From Deinandra increscens subsp. villosa (lineage: Eukaryota; Streptophyta; Magnoliopsida; Asterales; Asteraceae): DNA of 64,000 bases. Positions within the stretch are counted from its first letter, which is position 1. Each line of letters opens with the position of its first letter. This document shows positions 43,414 to 54,428 of this stretch, in pieces. The notes beneath the pieces were generated by a model that did no database searches, was not told the DNA's origin, and saw nothing but the letters and a program-made list of their open reading frames with translations. The DNA lies in the NCBI GenBank assembly GCA_039602395.1, contig JBCNJP010000027.1, positions 35,659,841 through 35,723,840 on the forward strand, in the 5' to 3' direction. A program made the position numbers and the translations under genes.

Positions 43414-44169
43414 AAGGATCAAATAAAAACAAGATGTTATTGCGAAAACACGAAAACAAATATTAAAACCTCTATAACTTCCTCATACGTTAATATTTTT
43501 TAAAAAAATTTGTACCAAAAGTCTTAAAATTATGTCACGTTTAATTCTGGAAAAAAAAATTAAACATATAAAATTTCGTGATTTTTTTTATAATTGCACA
43601 TGTGCAATAATACGTATTAATTATATTACACATGTGCAATATTAACAAAAAAATTAATTTTTTTTAATTTTTTCAAGAATTAAAGATAACAGAATTATAA
43701 GATCTATGGTACAATTTTTTATCAAAAATATTAACGTATGAAAAAATTATAGAAGTTTTAATATTATTGCACATGTGCAATAATAATTTTTTATTGCACA
43801 TGTGCAATAATAAAATTTTTTAAAAAACCTTGATTTTTTTTTAATTTTCTCCATAATTAAAGATAACAGAATTATAATATTTATAGTATAATTTTTTATA
43901 AAAAAAATTTAACAGATGAAAAAGTTATAAAAGTTTTAATATTATTGCATATGTGCAATAATAATAATAAAAAAAAATTATTGCACCTGTGCAATAATAA
44001 TTTTTAAAAAATTTTGATTTTTTTTTAATTTCTTCCAGAACTAAAGATAACATAATTTTAAGGATTTTGGTGCAAGTTTTTTAAAAAAATATTAACGTAT
44101 GAAAAAGTTATAGAGATTTTAATATTTGTTTTCGTGTTTTCGCAATAAAAGTTGTTTTCACATGATCCT

Positions 44170-44176
<7 letters not shown>
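43411..44176. mobile_element. TIR element B (766 bp)
   Basis: AGGAAGGATCAAATAAAAAC on the left and AGGGTAAGGATCATGTGAAA on the right (complement) join into a long shared stretch with GCGAAAACACGAAAAC and ATTAAAACCTCTATAAC, giving terminal inverted repeats of about 85 bases. Both ends abut (TA)n. The interior has several copies of TTATTGCACATGTGCAATAA or variants (near 43,600, 43,770, 43,795, 43,945 and 43,980). No coding sequence. Confidence 0.85.
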
Positions 44177-44227
<51 letters not shown>

Positions 44228-44232
<5 letters not shown>

Positions 44233-44414
44233 TAGGTTCAAATGAGAACCAATTGCTTTTGAGAACTTTTGAGAACCATTCTGGGCCACTAATTTTCATA
44301 GGGGGACCACTCAAATTCATGGGGGGGGGGGGGTGGATTTCCCCATAGATAACTAGTGGCTCAGAATGGTTCTTAAAAGTTCTCAAAACCAATTGGTTCT
44401 CAAATGATCCTCTC

Positions 44415-44418
<4 letters not shown>
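44228..44418. mobile_element. TIR element C (191-bp MITE)
   Basis: Terminal inverted repeats of about 65 bases with ATGAGAACCAATTG, GAGAACTTTTGAGAACC and GGGCCACTA, bounded on both sides by (TA)n. A G-run (about 44,322-44,333) sits off-centre. It belongs with element G (47,971) and the ends of element H (49,382). Confidence 0.9.
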
Positions 44419-44472
<54 letters not shown>

Positions 44473-44475
<3 letters not shown>

Positions 44476-44896
44476 AAGGGTAAAATGAAAACCACTCCGA
44501 GTTGGGAAATTTCGAAACTCTTCAAAAACGGGGTGAAAAAGTTTTTTTTTTCGTTCAATTTTTTATGGTGATTCTTTAGGTTATAGGCTACCCTAGGTGG
44601 AAAAAAATCAAAAAAACGCCTCGGGGATTTTTTTTAAAAAAATGTCAAAAAACGGTCTTGTTACATATGTAACATTGTATACATATATTGGTTACATATG
44701 TAACAACCGTTTTTTTAGATTTTTTTAAAAAAATTTGCCGGGGCGTTTTTTTGATTTTTTTTCCACCTAGGGGTAGCCTATAACCTAAAGAATCACCATA
44801 AAAAAATGTGAATGAAAAAAAAACTTTTTGACCCCGTTTTTAAAGAGTTTCGAAAGTTTTCCCAACTCGGAGTGGTTTTCACCATAACCATCCCCT
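44473..44896. mobile_element. TIR element D (424-bp foldback)
   Basis: Nearly the whole element is one inverted repeat: arms of about 170 bases carry AACCACTCCGAGTTGGGAAA, CACCATAAAAAA/TTTTTTATGGTG and TAGGTTATAGGCTA. The centre contains GTTACATATGTAAC twice. The ends, AGGAAGGGTAAAATGAAAAC and AGGGGATGGTTATGGTGAAA, abut (TA)n. Confidence 0.9.
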
Positions 44897-44912
44897 ATAT
44901 ATATATATATAT

Positions 44913-46228
44913 GTTCATATAAAATTTTGGGTTTACATATAAAGGTAAAATGTATATATTGTGAGTAGATTAATATATTAACGTACATCGTTGGATTTTA
45001 TTGAAATAGTCGGATATTTTATGAGAACATTTAACATGTATATATATTGACCTCGCAAATTCGTTGATAACTTGAACGTTAGTTTAACAATACATATATT
45101 ATATATATATATATTTATTTTTTGAATATTTGAACTTAGAAAATATATAATATTGATATATATTGTATTTTCTCCCATTATTTCGATAGTCGCTCGGATT
45201 TGGCACACATGCCATCCTCGACTTGTTTCGGACCTCACGATCATTCGTTTTTGTCGGTTACATTAGACTTAGTTGTTTGGTTGAACACACACTTACACTC
45301 GTATGCTCGTTAGGTGATTGATTGCTTCAGAAGACTCATTCTTGCTACTTGCTTAATTGATTATCTAGAGATTTTGCTGTGCAACCTAAGGTGAGTTTCA
45401 CGGCCCCATTTTACCGTTTTAAATCCTGTTGGGGGAGATTAACATGCATGAATTATACAACTGAGATAATTAGACTTTTATATATCACTTGAAGTACTTG
45501 TCGCACACTGATACAACAAAGTCCTTCTTATGGTACCGTTAGTATTAATGACGATAGCGGGAGATATATTGTAGTACTACTCGGTCTGACAAACCCCACC
45601 CGGGTCAGTCGGTCTGGCACGATTGGATATCGAACGGGTGTTATATTCGTCCTAAACACAACAAGGCAAACTATAAACAACTGTTAGCTTCGGTGACCAT
45701 CAACGTACGAAGTTTCATGTATATAGCCTAGCTAGCTACCTGATATATATTAGTGATTATGCTCTTACAACTTGACTGTTATTGAACAGTCAATCTTAAA
45801 CTCAACTTGACTATTGTTGAATAGTCAATCACAAACTCAACTTGATTGTTGTTGAACAATCAATATTAAAGTGAACTTGAACTGTTTTTCAACTAATAAA
45901 CCTGTGAACTCACCAACCTTTGTGTTGACACTTTTTAGCATGTTATTCTCAGGTTGCAGATGATCGAGTATCACGAGTACGCATGCATGAGTCATGAAAC
46001 ACTTCTAGTGTCTTTGGTCATCTCAAGTCACCTTGGGTGACACTGTTTGTACTTTAATGTTTTCATTGTATTTACGCTTCCGCATTTGTAAAACTCTGAA
46101 ATTATAATCTAATGAAATATGAAATGTTTTCATTAATTATTGGTCGTTTGGTGTAACCGATGGATAGTGATCCTGGTTTGTCACACTCCTAGCGGTGGTA
46201 TTCCGCGAGTGGATTTTGGGGGTGTGAC

Positions 46229-46229
<1 letters not shown>
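44913..46229 (+). mobile_element. LTR 3' part trapped in the TIR chain
   Basis: It ends GGGGGTGTGACA directly against (TA)n and contains the motif GAACTCACCAACC...GTTGACACTT at 45,906-45,932, also seen in the other chromovirus-like LTRs here. A 50-base foldback (TGTCACACTCC ... GGGGTGTGACA) forms its end. Its start is not visible; the left side begins within a short (TA) stretch. Confidence 0.55.
45771..45893. repeat. 35-bp tandem repeat of covarying hairpins
   Basis: Units start at 45,771, 45,806 and 45,841, with a partial fourth at 45,876. Each of the first three folds: TTGACTGTT/AACAGTCAA, TTGACTATT/AATAGTCAA, TTGATTGTT/AACAATCAA. Differences between units are paired on both arms. The fourth is degenerate. 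Confidence 0.9.
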
Positions 46230-46290
<61 letters not shown>

Positions 46291-46294
<4 letters not shown>

Positions 46295-47068
46295 AAGGAT
46301 CCTGCGAAACCCTTTATATTGCGAAAACACGAAAACCAATATTAAAACCTACATAACTTCTTCATACGTTAATGTTTTTTCATAAAAATTGGCGCCAAAT
46401 GTCTTAGAATTACGTTATCTTCAATTCTGGAAACAAATATAAAAAAAATTTAACGGTTTTTTTTCCATGTGATACACATGTGAATCATCATCATTACTAC
46501 TGCACAAAAACGAATTATCATGTGTAAAAACACTCCTTATGTTAAAAACATATTTAAAACACTAAAACATTTATGGTATTAATGATAATGAAACATAGTG
46601 CACATGTGCAAATATAATTAAAAAAGGTTATAAAGTGTTATTTTTTTCATTAGATATAAAGATAACATGACTATAAGACTTATGATGCAATTTACTTTTA
46701 AAACTAGTAATGTATAGCACATATATGAGGGTTTTTTTTTTGGTGTGGTACACATGTGTATCATTAAAAATAACACAAATATGAGGGATTTTTTTTTTAT
46801 GATGCGTCTTAGAGAAAACAAATATTAACTCATACTAAAGTATGAGCTTTTTTTTGTGGTACACATGTGTATCATAGAAAAAAAATAAAAAAATAAAAAA
46901 ACGTTAACTTTTTATTTTTTGTTTTTATAGAATTAAAGATAACATAATTATAAGACTTTTGGTGAAAATTTTTAAAAAATATATTAACGTATGAAAAAGT
47001 TATGTTGATTTTAAGATGGTTTTCGCGTTTTCACAAAATATATGCGTTTTCGCATGATCCTTTCCCTA
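46291..47068. mobile_element. TIR element E (778 bp), relative of B
   Basis: Ends AGGGAAGGATCCTGCGAAAC and (complement) AGGGAAAGGATCATGCGAAA, followed on both sides by CGAAAACC, TAAAA and a stretch with CATACGTTAAT. The interior has TACACATGTGTATCAT words (46,750 and 46,859) and one GTGCACATGTGCA-like variant. No coding sequence. Confidence 0.85.
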
Positions 47069-47076
47069 TATTATAT

Positions 47077-47728
47077 GGGTTAGGATCCTGCGAAAACACA
47101 TTTTTTTATGAAAACTGCAAAAACACATATTAAAACTCACGTAACTTTTTCAACGTTAACGATTTTTTCATAAAATTTACGCCAAAAGTCTTAAATTACG
47201 TTATCTTTAATTCTGGAACAAAATCTTAAAAAAAAAAACTTAAAGTTTTTTTTTCTTGTGATGCACATGTGCATCATATAATTAAAAAAAAAAATTTATA
47301 AAATGTTATTTTTTTTTATTTAAATCTAAAGATAACACAACTATAAGATTTATGGTGCAATTTCCTTTTAAACTAATTAGTGTATATCACATGTATGAGG
47401 TTTTTTTTTTGGTATGATGCACATGTGAATCATTCAATAAAAACGCAAAAAATGATGAAAATATATGACATATGGTGCGACTAAGAAAAAAATATTAACT
47501 CATACTAAAAGTATGAATTTTTTTTTGTGATGCACATGTGCACCACAAAAAAAAATAAAAAAAAAACGTTAAGTTTTTTAAAACTTATATGATTAGAGAT
47601 AACATAATTTTAAGACTTTTGATGCAAATTTTAAAAAAAAAAATATTAACGTATGAAAACGTTATATAGGTTTTAAGATTCGTTTACGTAGTTCTCACAA
47701 AAAAAATGGTGTTTTCGCATGATCATTC

Positions 47729-47733
<5 letters not shown>
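47077..47733. mobile_element. TIR element F (657 bp), sister of E
   Basis: Ends GGGTTAGGATCCTGCGAAAA and (complement) AGGGGAATGATCATGCGAAA. It is separated from E by only TTATAT. The interior has GATGCACATGTGCATCAT (47,260) and GATGCACATGTGCACCAC (47,530). The same order of spacers as in E indicates common descent with a changed palindrome. Confidence 0.85.
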
Positions 47734-47775
<42 letters not shown>

Positions 47776-47776
<1 letters not shown>

Positions 47777-47920
47777 CACACTAACACAATGCATAAAAAG
47801 TAAAATATGTTGACACACTAACACACTGGATACAGTGTGTTAGTGTGTTATTGTCCACGTGTCAGCATGTGATTGCTTCCTAGCCTTCTTAGGTGAAAGT
47901 GTTTTTTTAGAATAACTTTA

Positions 47921-47925
<5 letters not shown>
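47776..47925. mobile_element. Truncated copy of TIR element I
   Basis: Matches 52,420-52,570 almost base for base: AACACACTAACACAATGCAT, ACACTGGATACAGTGTGTTA, CCTTCTTAGGTGAAAG. The left third, with one TIR, is missing and (TA)n stands in its place. Confidence 0.9.
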
Positions 47926-47970
<45 letters not shown>

Positions 47971-47974
<4 letters not shown>

Positions 47975-48147
47975 AGAGGATCATTTGAGAACCAATTTGA
48001 TTTGAGAACTAAAAAGAACTAATTTGAGCCACAAGTTTATTTACATGTATCCCCCCTCCCATGAATTGTAGTGGTCCCCCCTGAAATTTGTGGTTGAGAT
48101 TTTGTTCTCAAAAGTTCTCAACATAAAAAGTTCTCATTTGAACCTAA

Positions 48148-48150
<3 letters not shown>
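47971..48150. mobile_element. TIR element G (180-bp MITE), relative of C
   Basis: AGGGAGAGGATCATTTGAGA at the left; (complement) TTGGTTAGGTTCAAATGAGA at the right; bounded by (TA)n. Arms share GAGAACTTTTTA and TTTGAGAACAAAA-like stretches. A C-run lies at the centre (48,051-48,058). Confidence 0.85.
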
Positions 48151-48220
<70 letters not shown>

Positions 48221-48224
<4 letters not shown>

Positions 48225-49349
48225 GAAAGTTATTGTACAAATGGTATTTTTCGCACGAAGCGTCAGGCAATATTTTGCCACCGTGTTTTTGGTAGCAAAA
48301 TGGTGTAAAAAAGGGCAATTGTCACCATTTTGTCACCAAATATATTTTGGTAGCAAAATGGTGTCAAAACTGCAATTGTCACCATTTTACCACCAAAATA
48401 TATTGTGAAAAAACCTATCTACACGCAAGTCATAATCACGCACGTTATGTTACATAATCACGCAAGTTATACGATAACACACAGACGAACTTAAAAAAAT
48501 GGTGTGAAAAGGGCAATTACCACCATTTTGCCACCAAATATGTTTTGGTAGCAAAATGGTGATAAAAGGGCAAGTGTCACCATTTTACCACAAAAATATG
48601 TTGTGAAAAAAACCTATCTACACGCAAGTTATAATCACGCACGTTAGATTACATAATCACGCAAGTTATACGAGAGCACAACAACGAACTTATAAAGAAT
48701 GTTGTTAAAAGGGCAGTTATCACCATTTTACCACTAAATACGAGCTTTATTTCATAAGAAATTGCCACCATTTTGCCACCAAATATGTTGTGAAAAAATA
48801 TACAAGTCACAATCACGCAAGTTATACATAATCATGCAACGCAAGTTATGCATAATCACGCAAGAGTTATTTGTATAAGCAATTGTCACTATTTTGCCAC
48901 CAAATATGTTTTGGTAGCAAATGGTGTCAATAAGGCAATTGTCACAATTTTGCCACCAAATACAATAATCACGCATTCTTTATTTCATAAATCACGCAAA
49001 GGTTACGAGGATACATAAGAGTTCTTAAAAATAGTTTTTTTTTATTTTAAAAAAAAGTACAACAATACTATACTCGAATGAAAGAGAATTAAATGCTCGA
49101 TTTTATGGTGAACTTTAAAAAAAAATTGATGTCATATGAAAAAGTTATAGATGTTTAAAAAAGTTGGCGGGAACTTTTTTTGTAGGCTATACCCATTTTC
49201 CCCTCCAGGTTCTTTCACGCTTATTTTTTCTTTTTCACGTTTGAATTAGATCACAGCAGATTTGGACCATTGATCTATCAAATCAAGGCTCAATATCCCT
49301 TCGAACACTTCACACGAAAAAATTACTTTGTATTTGAAATTTCACTTAT
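48221..49349. mobile_element. Element K with CACCATTTTG palindrome repeats
   Basis: A 1.1-kb unit between two (TA)n arrays. Its ends (AGTGGAAAGTTATTGTACAA and, complement, AAGTGAAATTTCAAATACAA) are only weakly inverted. The interior is a degenerate tandem repeat of about 195 bases in which CACCATTTTGCCACCAAA is followed by its complement, TTTGGTAGCAAAATGGTG. Spacers carry AATCACGCAAGTTATAC. No gene. Confidence 0.65.
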
Positions 49350-49381
49350 ATATATATATATATATATATATAGATATATAC

Positions 49382-52278
49382 AGAGATAGGATCTTTTGAG
49401 AACCAATAAATATTATGAGAACCGTGAGAACAGATATGAGCCACACATCTTAACCACCTTTTAAAATGAATGGTTTATATTAATTTGAATTTATTTAAGT
49501 TAAATTAAAATTTAAAAATCTATTAAATATATAGAAAAGGGCATTTAAGTAATTTTATATTTAAATTGAGATGAAGTGATAAGGTGATGTGACATAAATA
49601 TATACTTTCGCCCCTCCATTTTATATCGTTAATAACTTTTTATACGATGATAATTTTATAAAAAAATTTCACCATTAAATAGGACGTTTTTTATCTTTAT
49701 TTTGGTTATAGTCTCGTTATTTTTTTAATATAATTTTTTTCCATTGTTTTTTAATGTATTTTGTTACATGTAGGTAACGAACAATTACATATGTGTAGCC
49801 AACAAATATATATGTGTAACGAACAGTTATACGTATGTAAAATATTAAAAAAATATAAATATTTAAATTTCTTTCTCATTGATCAGTATATCATATTTTT
49901 TCTCTCTCATTTTTCGTAAACACATTATCAATCAGGTAAATGCCCAAACATATATTTTTCACAAACACATTTTCTTGCTACAACCACGTAGCTGGTTCTT
50001 ACAAACCTGAAGCATTGTGTAACAAAAATGTAAACAAGTATTTACATGGTTGCATGCTCGTAGGCATCTGTTACATAGTTGCGCCTTCTTATATATACGT
50101 TAAATTTCCGTAACAGAGTCTTACCAACTAGTAGTAAAAGGTTGCCACCCGTCAAAAACTTAACCCATGATAATGGTAGCACCAAAACAATACCAAGATC
50201 TATTTTTTTTTTTGCAAGAACCAAAAACAACATCAAAAAGGATATCAAAATTATAAACAACAAGATCTCAAAATTATCAATTTTTTGAATGCATGTTGTT
50301 ACATTTATGCAACAAACAGTTACGTATGGGTAACGAACTGTTACATATATGTTTTTACACTAATAAAAGGGTGTATTAGGTTATTGCTACATAAATGCAC
50401 ATAATGCTACACACTTGTATCATGGTCTTGTTACATGAATAGAGCGAGTTCTTACATACTTGAAGCATGTGTAACAAACATGTAAACATGTTTTTACACT
50501 AATAAAAGGGTGTAGGTTGTTATTAAACTGGTGCAAACGTTCTTACACGTAAGAGTCAATAAGAAAAAAAATAAAAAAGGGATCGGTAATGAGGAAATCC
50601 AAGAATGCTGAATTAAATGGTGTATAAAAGAAGTAAAAGAAATGTATAATCTCACAAACAATCAGGTATAGTTAAAGTAGGAATGAATCTTGTTCCATAT
50701 ATGTTACATATCACTGCATGCTCGTAGGTATATATTACATGATTGTTAATATATTGCATGCTCGTATGTATTTGTTACATGGTTGCATCTTGTTACATAT
50801 ATTTACCTATTCATTATAGAAACTTACTAACAATTAGTAAAATACTATTGTGTTGCATGTGCACATAATGTTACACACTTGTATCAGGTTCTTGTTACAC
50901 CAATGCAGTGAGTTCTTACAAACGTGAAGTGTGGTGTAACAAACATGTAAATAAGTTTTTACACTAATAAAAGGGTCTTTAGGTTGTTGTTAAATTGGTA
51001 CAAACGTACTTACACATAGGTGTCAATAAAAATTATATGAAAAAGGGATTGGTAATGAGGAAATCCAATAATACAAAATTAAAGGGTGTATAAAATAAGC
51101 AAAATAAAAGTTCAATTTCATCGAACAATCATGTATGGTTAAAACATAAATGAATCTTGTTCTATAGATGTTACATATCCCTGCATCCTCGTAGGCATAT
51201 ATTGCATGGTTGTTAGTGTCTATATTCTATGTACGTAGGCATTTATTATGTTTTTTAAATAAGTAAGGAAAAGTAAAAAAAAAATTAAAAAAACATATAA
51301 AGTAATTAAAAAAACTAATAAAAAGTATTTAAAAAATTAATTAAATTAGTAAAAAAAGTTTTAAAAAATGTTTAATAAAAGTAAATAAAATTATTCAAAA
51401 ACATAAAAATAAGTAAGGAAAAGTAAAAATAAAATTATATTAAAAACATAAAAAGTAAATTAAAAAGACTAGTAAAAAGGTTTTAGAAAAATAATTTAAG
51501 AAGTAAAAAAAAGTTAATAAAAAGGTAAAAAAGTTATTTAAAACGTAAAAAAAAATTAAAAGTTAATAAAAAGCTTTAAAAAATGATTAATAATGGAAAA
51601 TGAAAATGTTTAAAATTAAAAACATAAAAAGTAAATTAAAAAAACCAATAAAAAGTTTTAAAAAATAAATTAAAATAGTAAAAAAAATAATTAAAATGTT
51701 TATAAAATGTTTAATAAAAGTAAAAAAGTTATTCAAAAAACATTAAAAAATAAGTAAGGAAAAATAAAAAAAATATTATATTAAAAACATAAAAAAGTAA
51801 ATTAAAAAAACTAGAATTTTTTTTTAAAAATTTATTTTAAATTAAAAAAAATTAATATTTTTTTTTAAAAAAGTAAAAAAAAGTTATTAAAACGTAAAAA
51901 ATGATGAGTTAATAAAAAGTATTAAAAAATTGTTTAAAAAATAAAAATGAAAACGCTTAGAAAAGTTGAGAAAAACTAGAAAACAATAAAAAATAAGTTA
52001 TAAAAAATATTAAAAAACATAATAAGAAACATAAAAGAAAGTATTTAAAAGATATTTAAAACAATTAATCTTTACTAATCTAGATATTAATATTTAGAGT
52101 ACTCTAATAGTTAATAATATTAATATTTTAAAAGAGTTTTGTCTTTTAGTTATATAAGTTAAAGACTTTATTGCCCTTTTGAATTAAAATAAATAAAATA
52201 GGTTAGATTTCAAATGTGTGGCTAGAACGTGTTCTCATTGTTCTCACAATAATAAAAATTTCTTAAATGATCCTAAAT

Positions 52279-52281
<3 letters not shown>
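49382..52281. mobile_element. TIR element H (2.9 kb)
   Basis: AGAGATAGGATCTTTTGAGA at the left and (complement) AAGATTTAGGATCATTTAAG at the right. Both continue with GTGAGAACA, GAACA and AGCCACACAT, giving terminal repeats of about 75 bases. Two interior units about 470 bases apart (near 50,398 and 50,866) share TACACACTTGTATCA, GTGTAACAAACATGTAAA and TTTTTACACTAATAAAAGGG. Further GTTACAT/ATGTAAC words are scattered through 49,760-51,200. The last kilobase is A-rich. No coding sequence recognised. Confidence 0.8.
51260..52080. repeat. A-rich degenerate repeat block in element H
   Basis: About 820 bases that on the + strand are mostly A and T with few C or G. They consist of variants of AAAAACATAAAAAGTAAATT, AAAACTAATAAAAAG and TTTTAAAAAAT at an irregular spacing of 50-100 bases. 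Confidence 0.8.
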
Positions 52282-52332
<51 letters not shown>

Positions 52333-52345
52333 TTTAGGCCTATAT

Positions 52346-52570
52346 AGGTTTAGGTTCAGCTAAAAAAACCATTCACCTAAGAAGGCTAGGAAGCAGCAAC
52401 GTGCTAACATGTGGACATAACACACTAACACAATGCATAAAAAGTAAAATATGTTGACACACTAACACACTGGATACAGTGTGTTAGTGTGTTTTTGTCC
52501 ACGTGTCAGCATTTGATTGCTTCCTAGCCTTCTTAGGTGAAAGTGTTTTTTTTTAAATAACTTTACCCTA
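52346..52570. mobile_element. TIR element I (225-bp MITE)
   Basis: Both arms carry CACCTAAGAAGGCTAGGAAG (left + strand, right complement), and the outer ends are AGGTTTAGGTTCAGC and (complement) AGGGTAAAGTTATTT. The centre is a palindromic block with ACACACTGGATACAGTGTGT. (TA)n flanks both sides, with a short AGTTTAGGCC-TATAT insert on the left. The truncated relative at 47,776 shows repeated use. Confidence 0.85.
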
Positions 52571-54134
52571 TATATATATATATATATATCTATATATATA
52601 TATATATATATATAGGGTGAGGTTCAATGTAGACCCGTAGACCCTCATTTTAGCCGTTCGATCATTAACCCGTGAGGTTTTTTGGTGGAGGGGTACGATG
52701 GTAAAAAAAAATAACAACAAACATTGATCGGCGTACTCCTAAAATCCTCAAAGAAACCCTGAATCATCTCAGAAACTCCTAAATCGGCGATAGTTTTCGA
52801 ATCAGTTTTCCATCGACCAGTTCGCGGATCGATTATCGCCATCATTCATCCTAAATCCACCATCAAACCTGTAAATCGATTCTGAGTTTTACTAGTAGAA
52901 CCTCCTAAATCCGCCATCAAATCTCCTAAATCTCCTATCAAACCTCCAATAATCGCACTTCTTAAATCGATTCTGAGTTTTACCTACAATGGATTTAGAA
53001 ACACCGAGCGTTAAGTATATGAAGTTGTCTACATACGTCCAGATGTTTATCATTTTTTTCCCTCAGCTGTTGCAGTGAATTCCAAGCTTCAATACGCGAT
53101 TGTTGAAGTGCAGCCCATTTCACATGATGTTGCTTCATCTTCTGAAGACAAAAATAGGAGATACGGTAATGTTTAATTTAGAAGGACATGAGGCATCATT
53201 TTTCATTGTTGTAGTGGATCTTGTGCCAACACTTGAAGCCAAATGGAATGTGAAGCTTGTTGTTAGAAAAATAGTTTTGGGTTTAGATTTTGAAAATTGC
53301 AGGTACGTATGTTTAATTAACTGAATTACTTTAAAGTCTTACAATTCAATGTAGAGTTCAAATATAATAACTACACCATTTGGCTTGCTGCTAATTTAAC
53401 TTCTTTGATTTTGATAGTAACTTGATATGTTCTTAATCAGTAATTAAAACTCACTATAATTTTAAGAGTCCGTTGAATATGTTGATAATCCAGTGAGTTT
53501 GTTATCATCTTCTTTGATTCCACTAATACTGAGTTTTATAATGCAAAATTCCTAAATATTACCTCACTGAGTTTTGATATAAGAAACTATTCACCATTTC
53601 TAGTATAGTGATTTTACAAAACTCACTGTTGATTTACTTCAAGTTTGTAGTGAGTTTTATTGGAATCTTAAGATGAACATCAGTAATATATGGCTTACTT
53701 ATATATTCAAGTATAATGAGTTTTAAAATCCTAAGTGAGTTTTAAAACGCCATATGTTCAAGTTTGTAGTGATTTGTTAGAATATGTTTTAAAAAGCCAT
53801 ATATTCATTTGAGTTAAAACTCACTGCAGAGTGTTTTTATAGCAGTGAGTTTTATTCTAATATAGTTACAAATGATCTAAGTTTTCAGTGATTTTTGAAA
53901 AGCAACTTTCTTCAAAAAACAGAGTTTAAACAAAATATAGCTATAAAACTCCCTGCAAAATTGAACTTGATTAAAAACACACTTGAGTTTAAAAATTTGA
54001 GTTTAAAACTCCCAGTTTTGATATAAGTTCAACATGAGTTTTAATTCAAGTAGGTGAATTAGTTTTAATTCAAGTAGGTGAATTAAATCACTAATAATTT
54101 ATGTTTATTGTTGAGTTATAAAAGTAGGTGAAAA

Positions 54135-54428
54135 ATCTGATAAATATAAAAAAAACAGCCTCTCATAGTCTCTGAGGCGACTGATGAAGATTCTTCGATG
54201 AAAGAAAGGTAATCAATAGTAACTTATGCGTTTTAAATTGTTATTATTATTGACATTATGAGCTTTATGATAATCATTAATCTGATAAATATCCAAAAAA
54301 AACAGCCTCTCATAGTCTCTGAGGCGACTGATGAAGATTCTTCGATGAAAGAAAGGTAATCAATAGTAACTTATGCGTCTTAAATTGTTATTATTATTGA
54401 CATTATGAGCTTTATGATAATCATTGCT
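54135..54428. repeat. Tandem duplication, period about 146 bp
   Basis: CAGCCTCTCATAGTCTCTGA and the following 120 bases occur at 54,156 and again at 54,303 with only a two-base length difference and about one substitution. This is a recent local duplication within element J. Confidence 0.95.

Noticed and set aside
43357..48220. Ile-Tyr repeat peptides
   Set aside because: Translations of (TA)n arrays.
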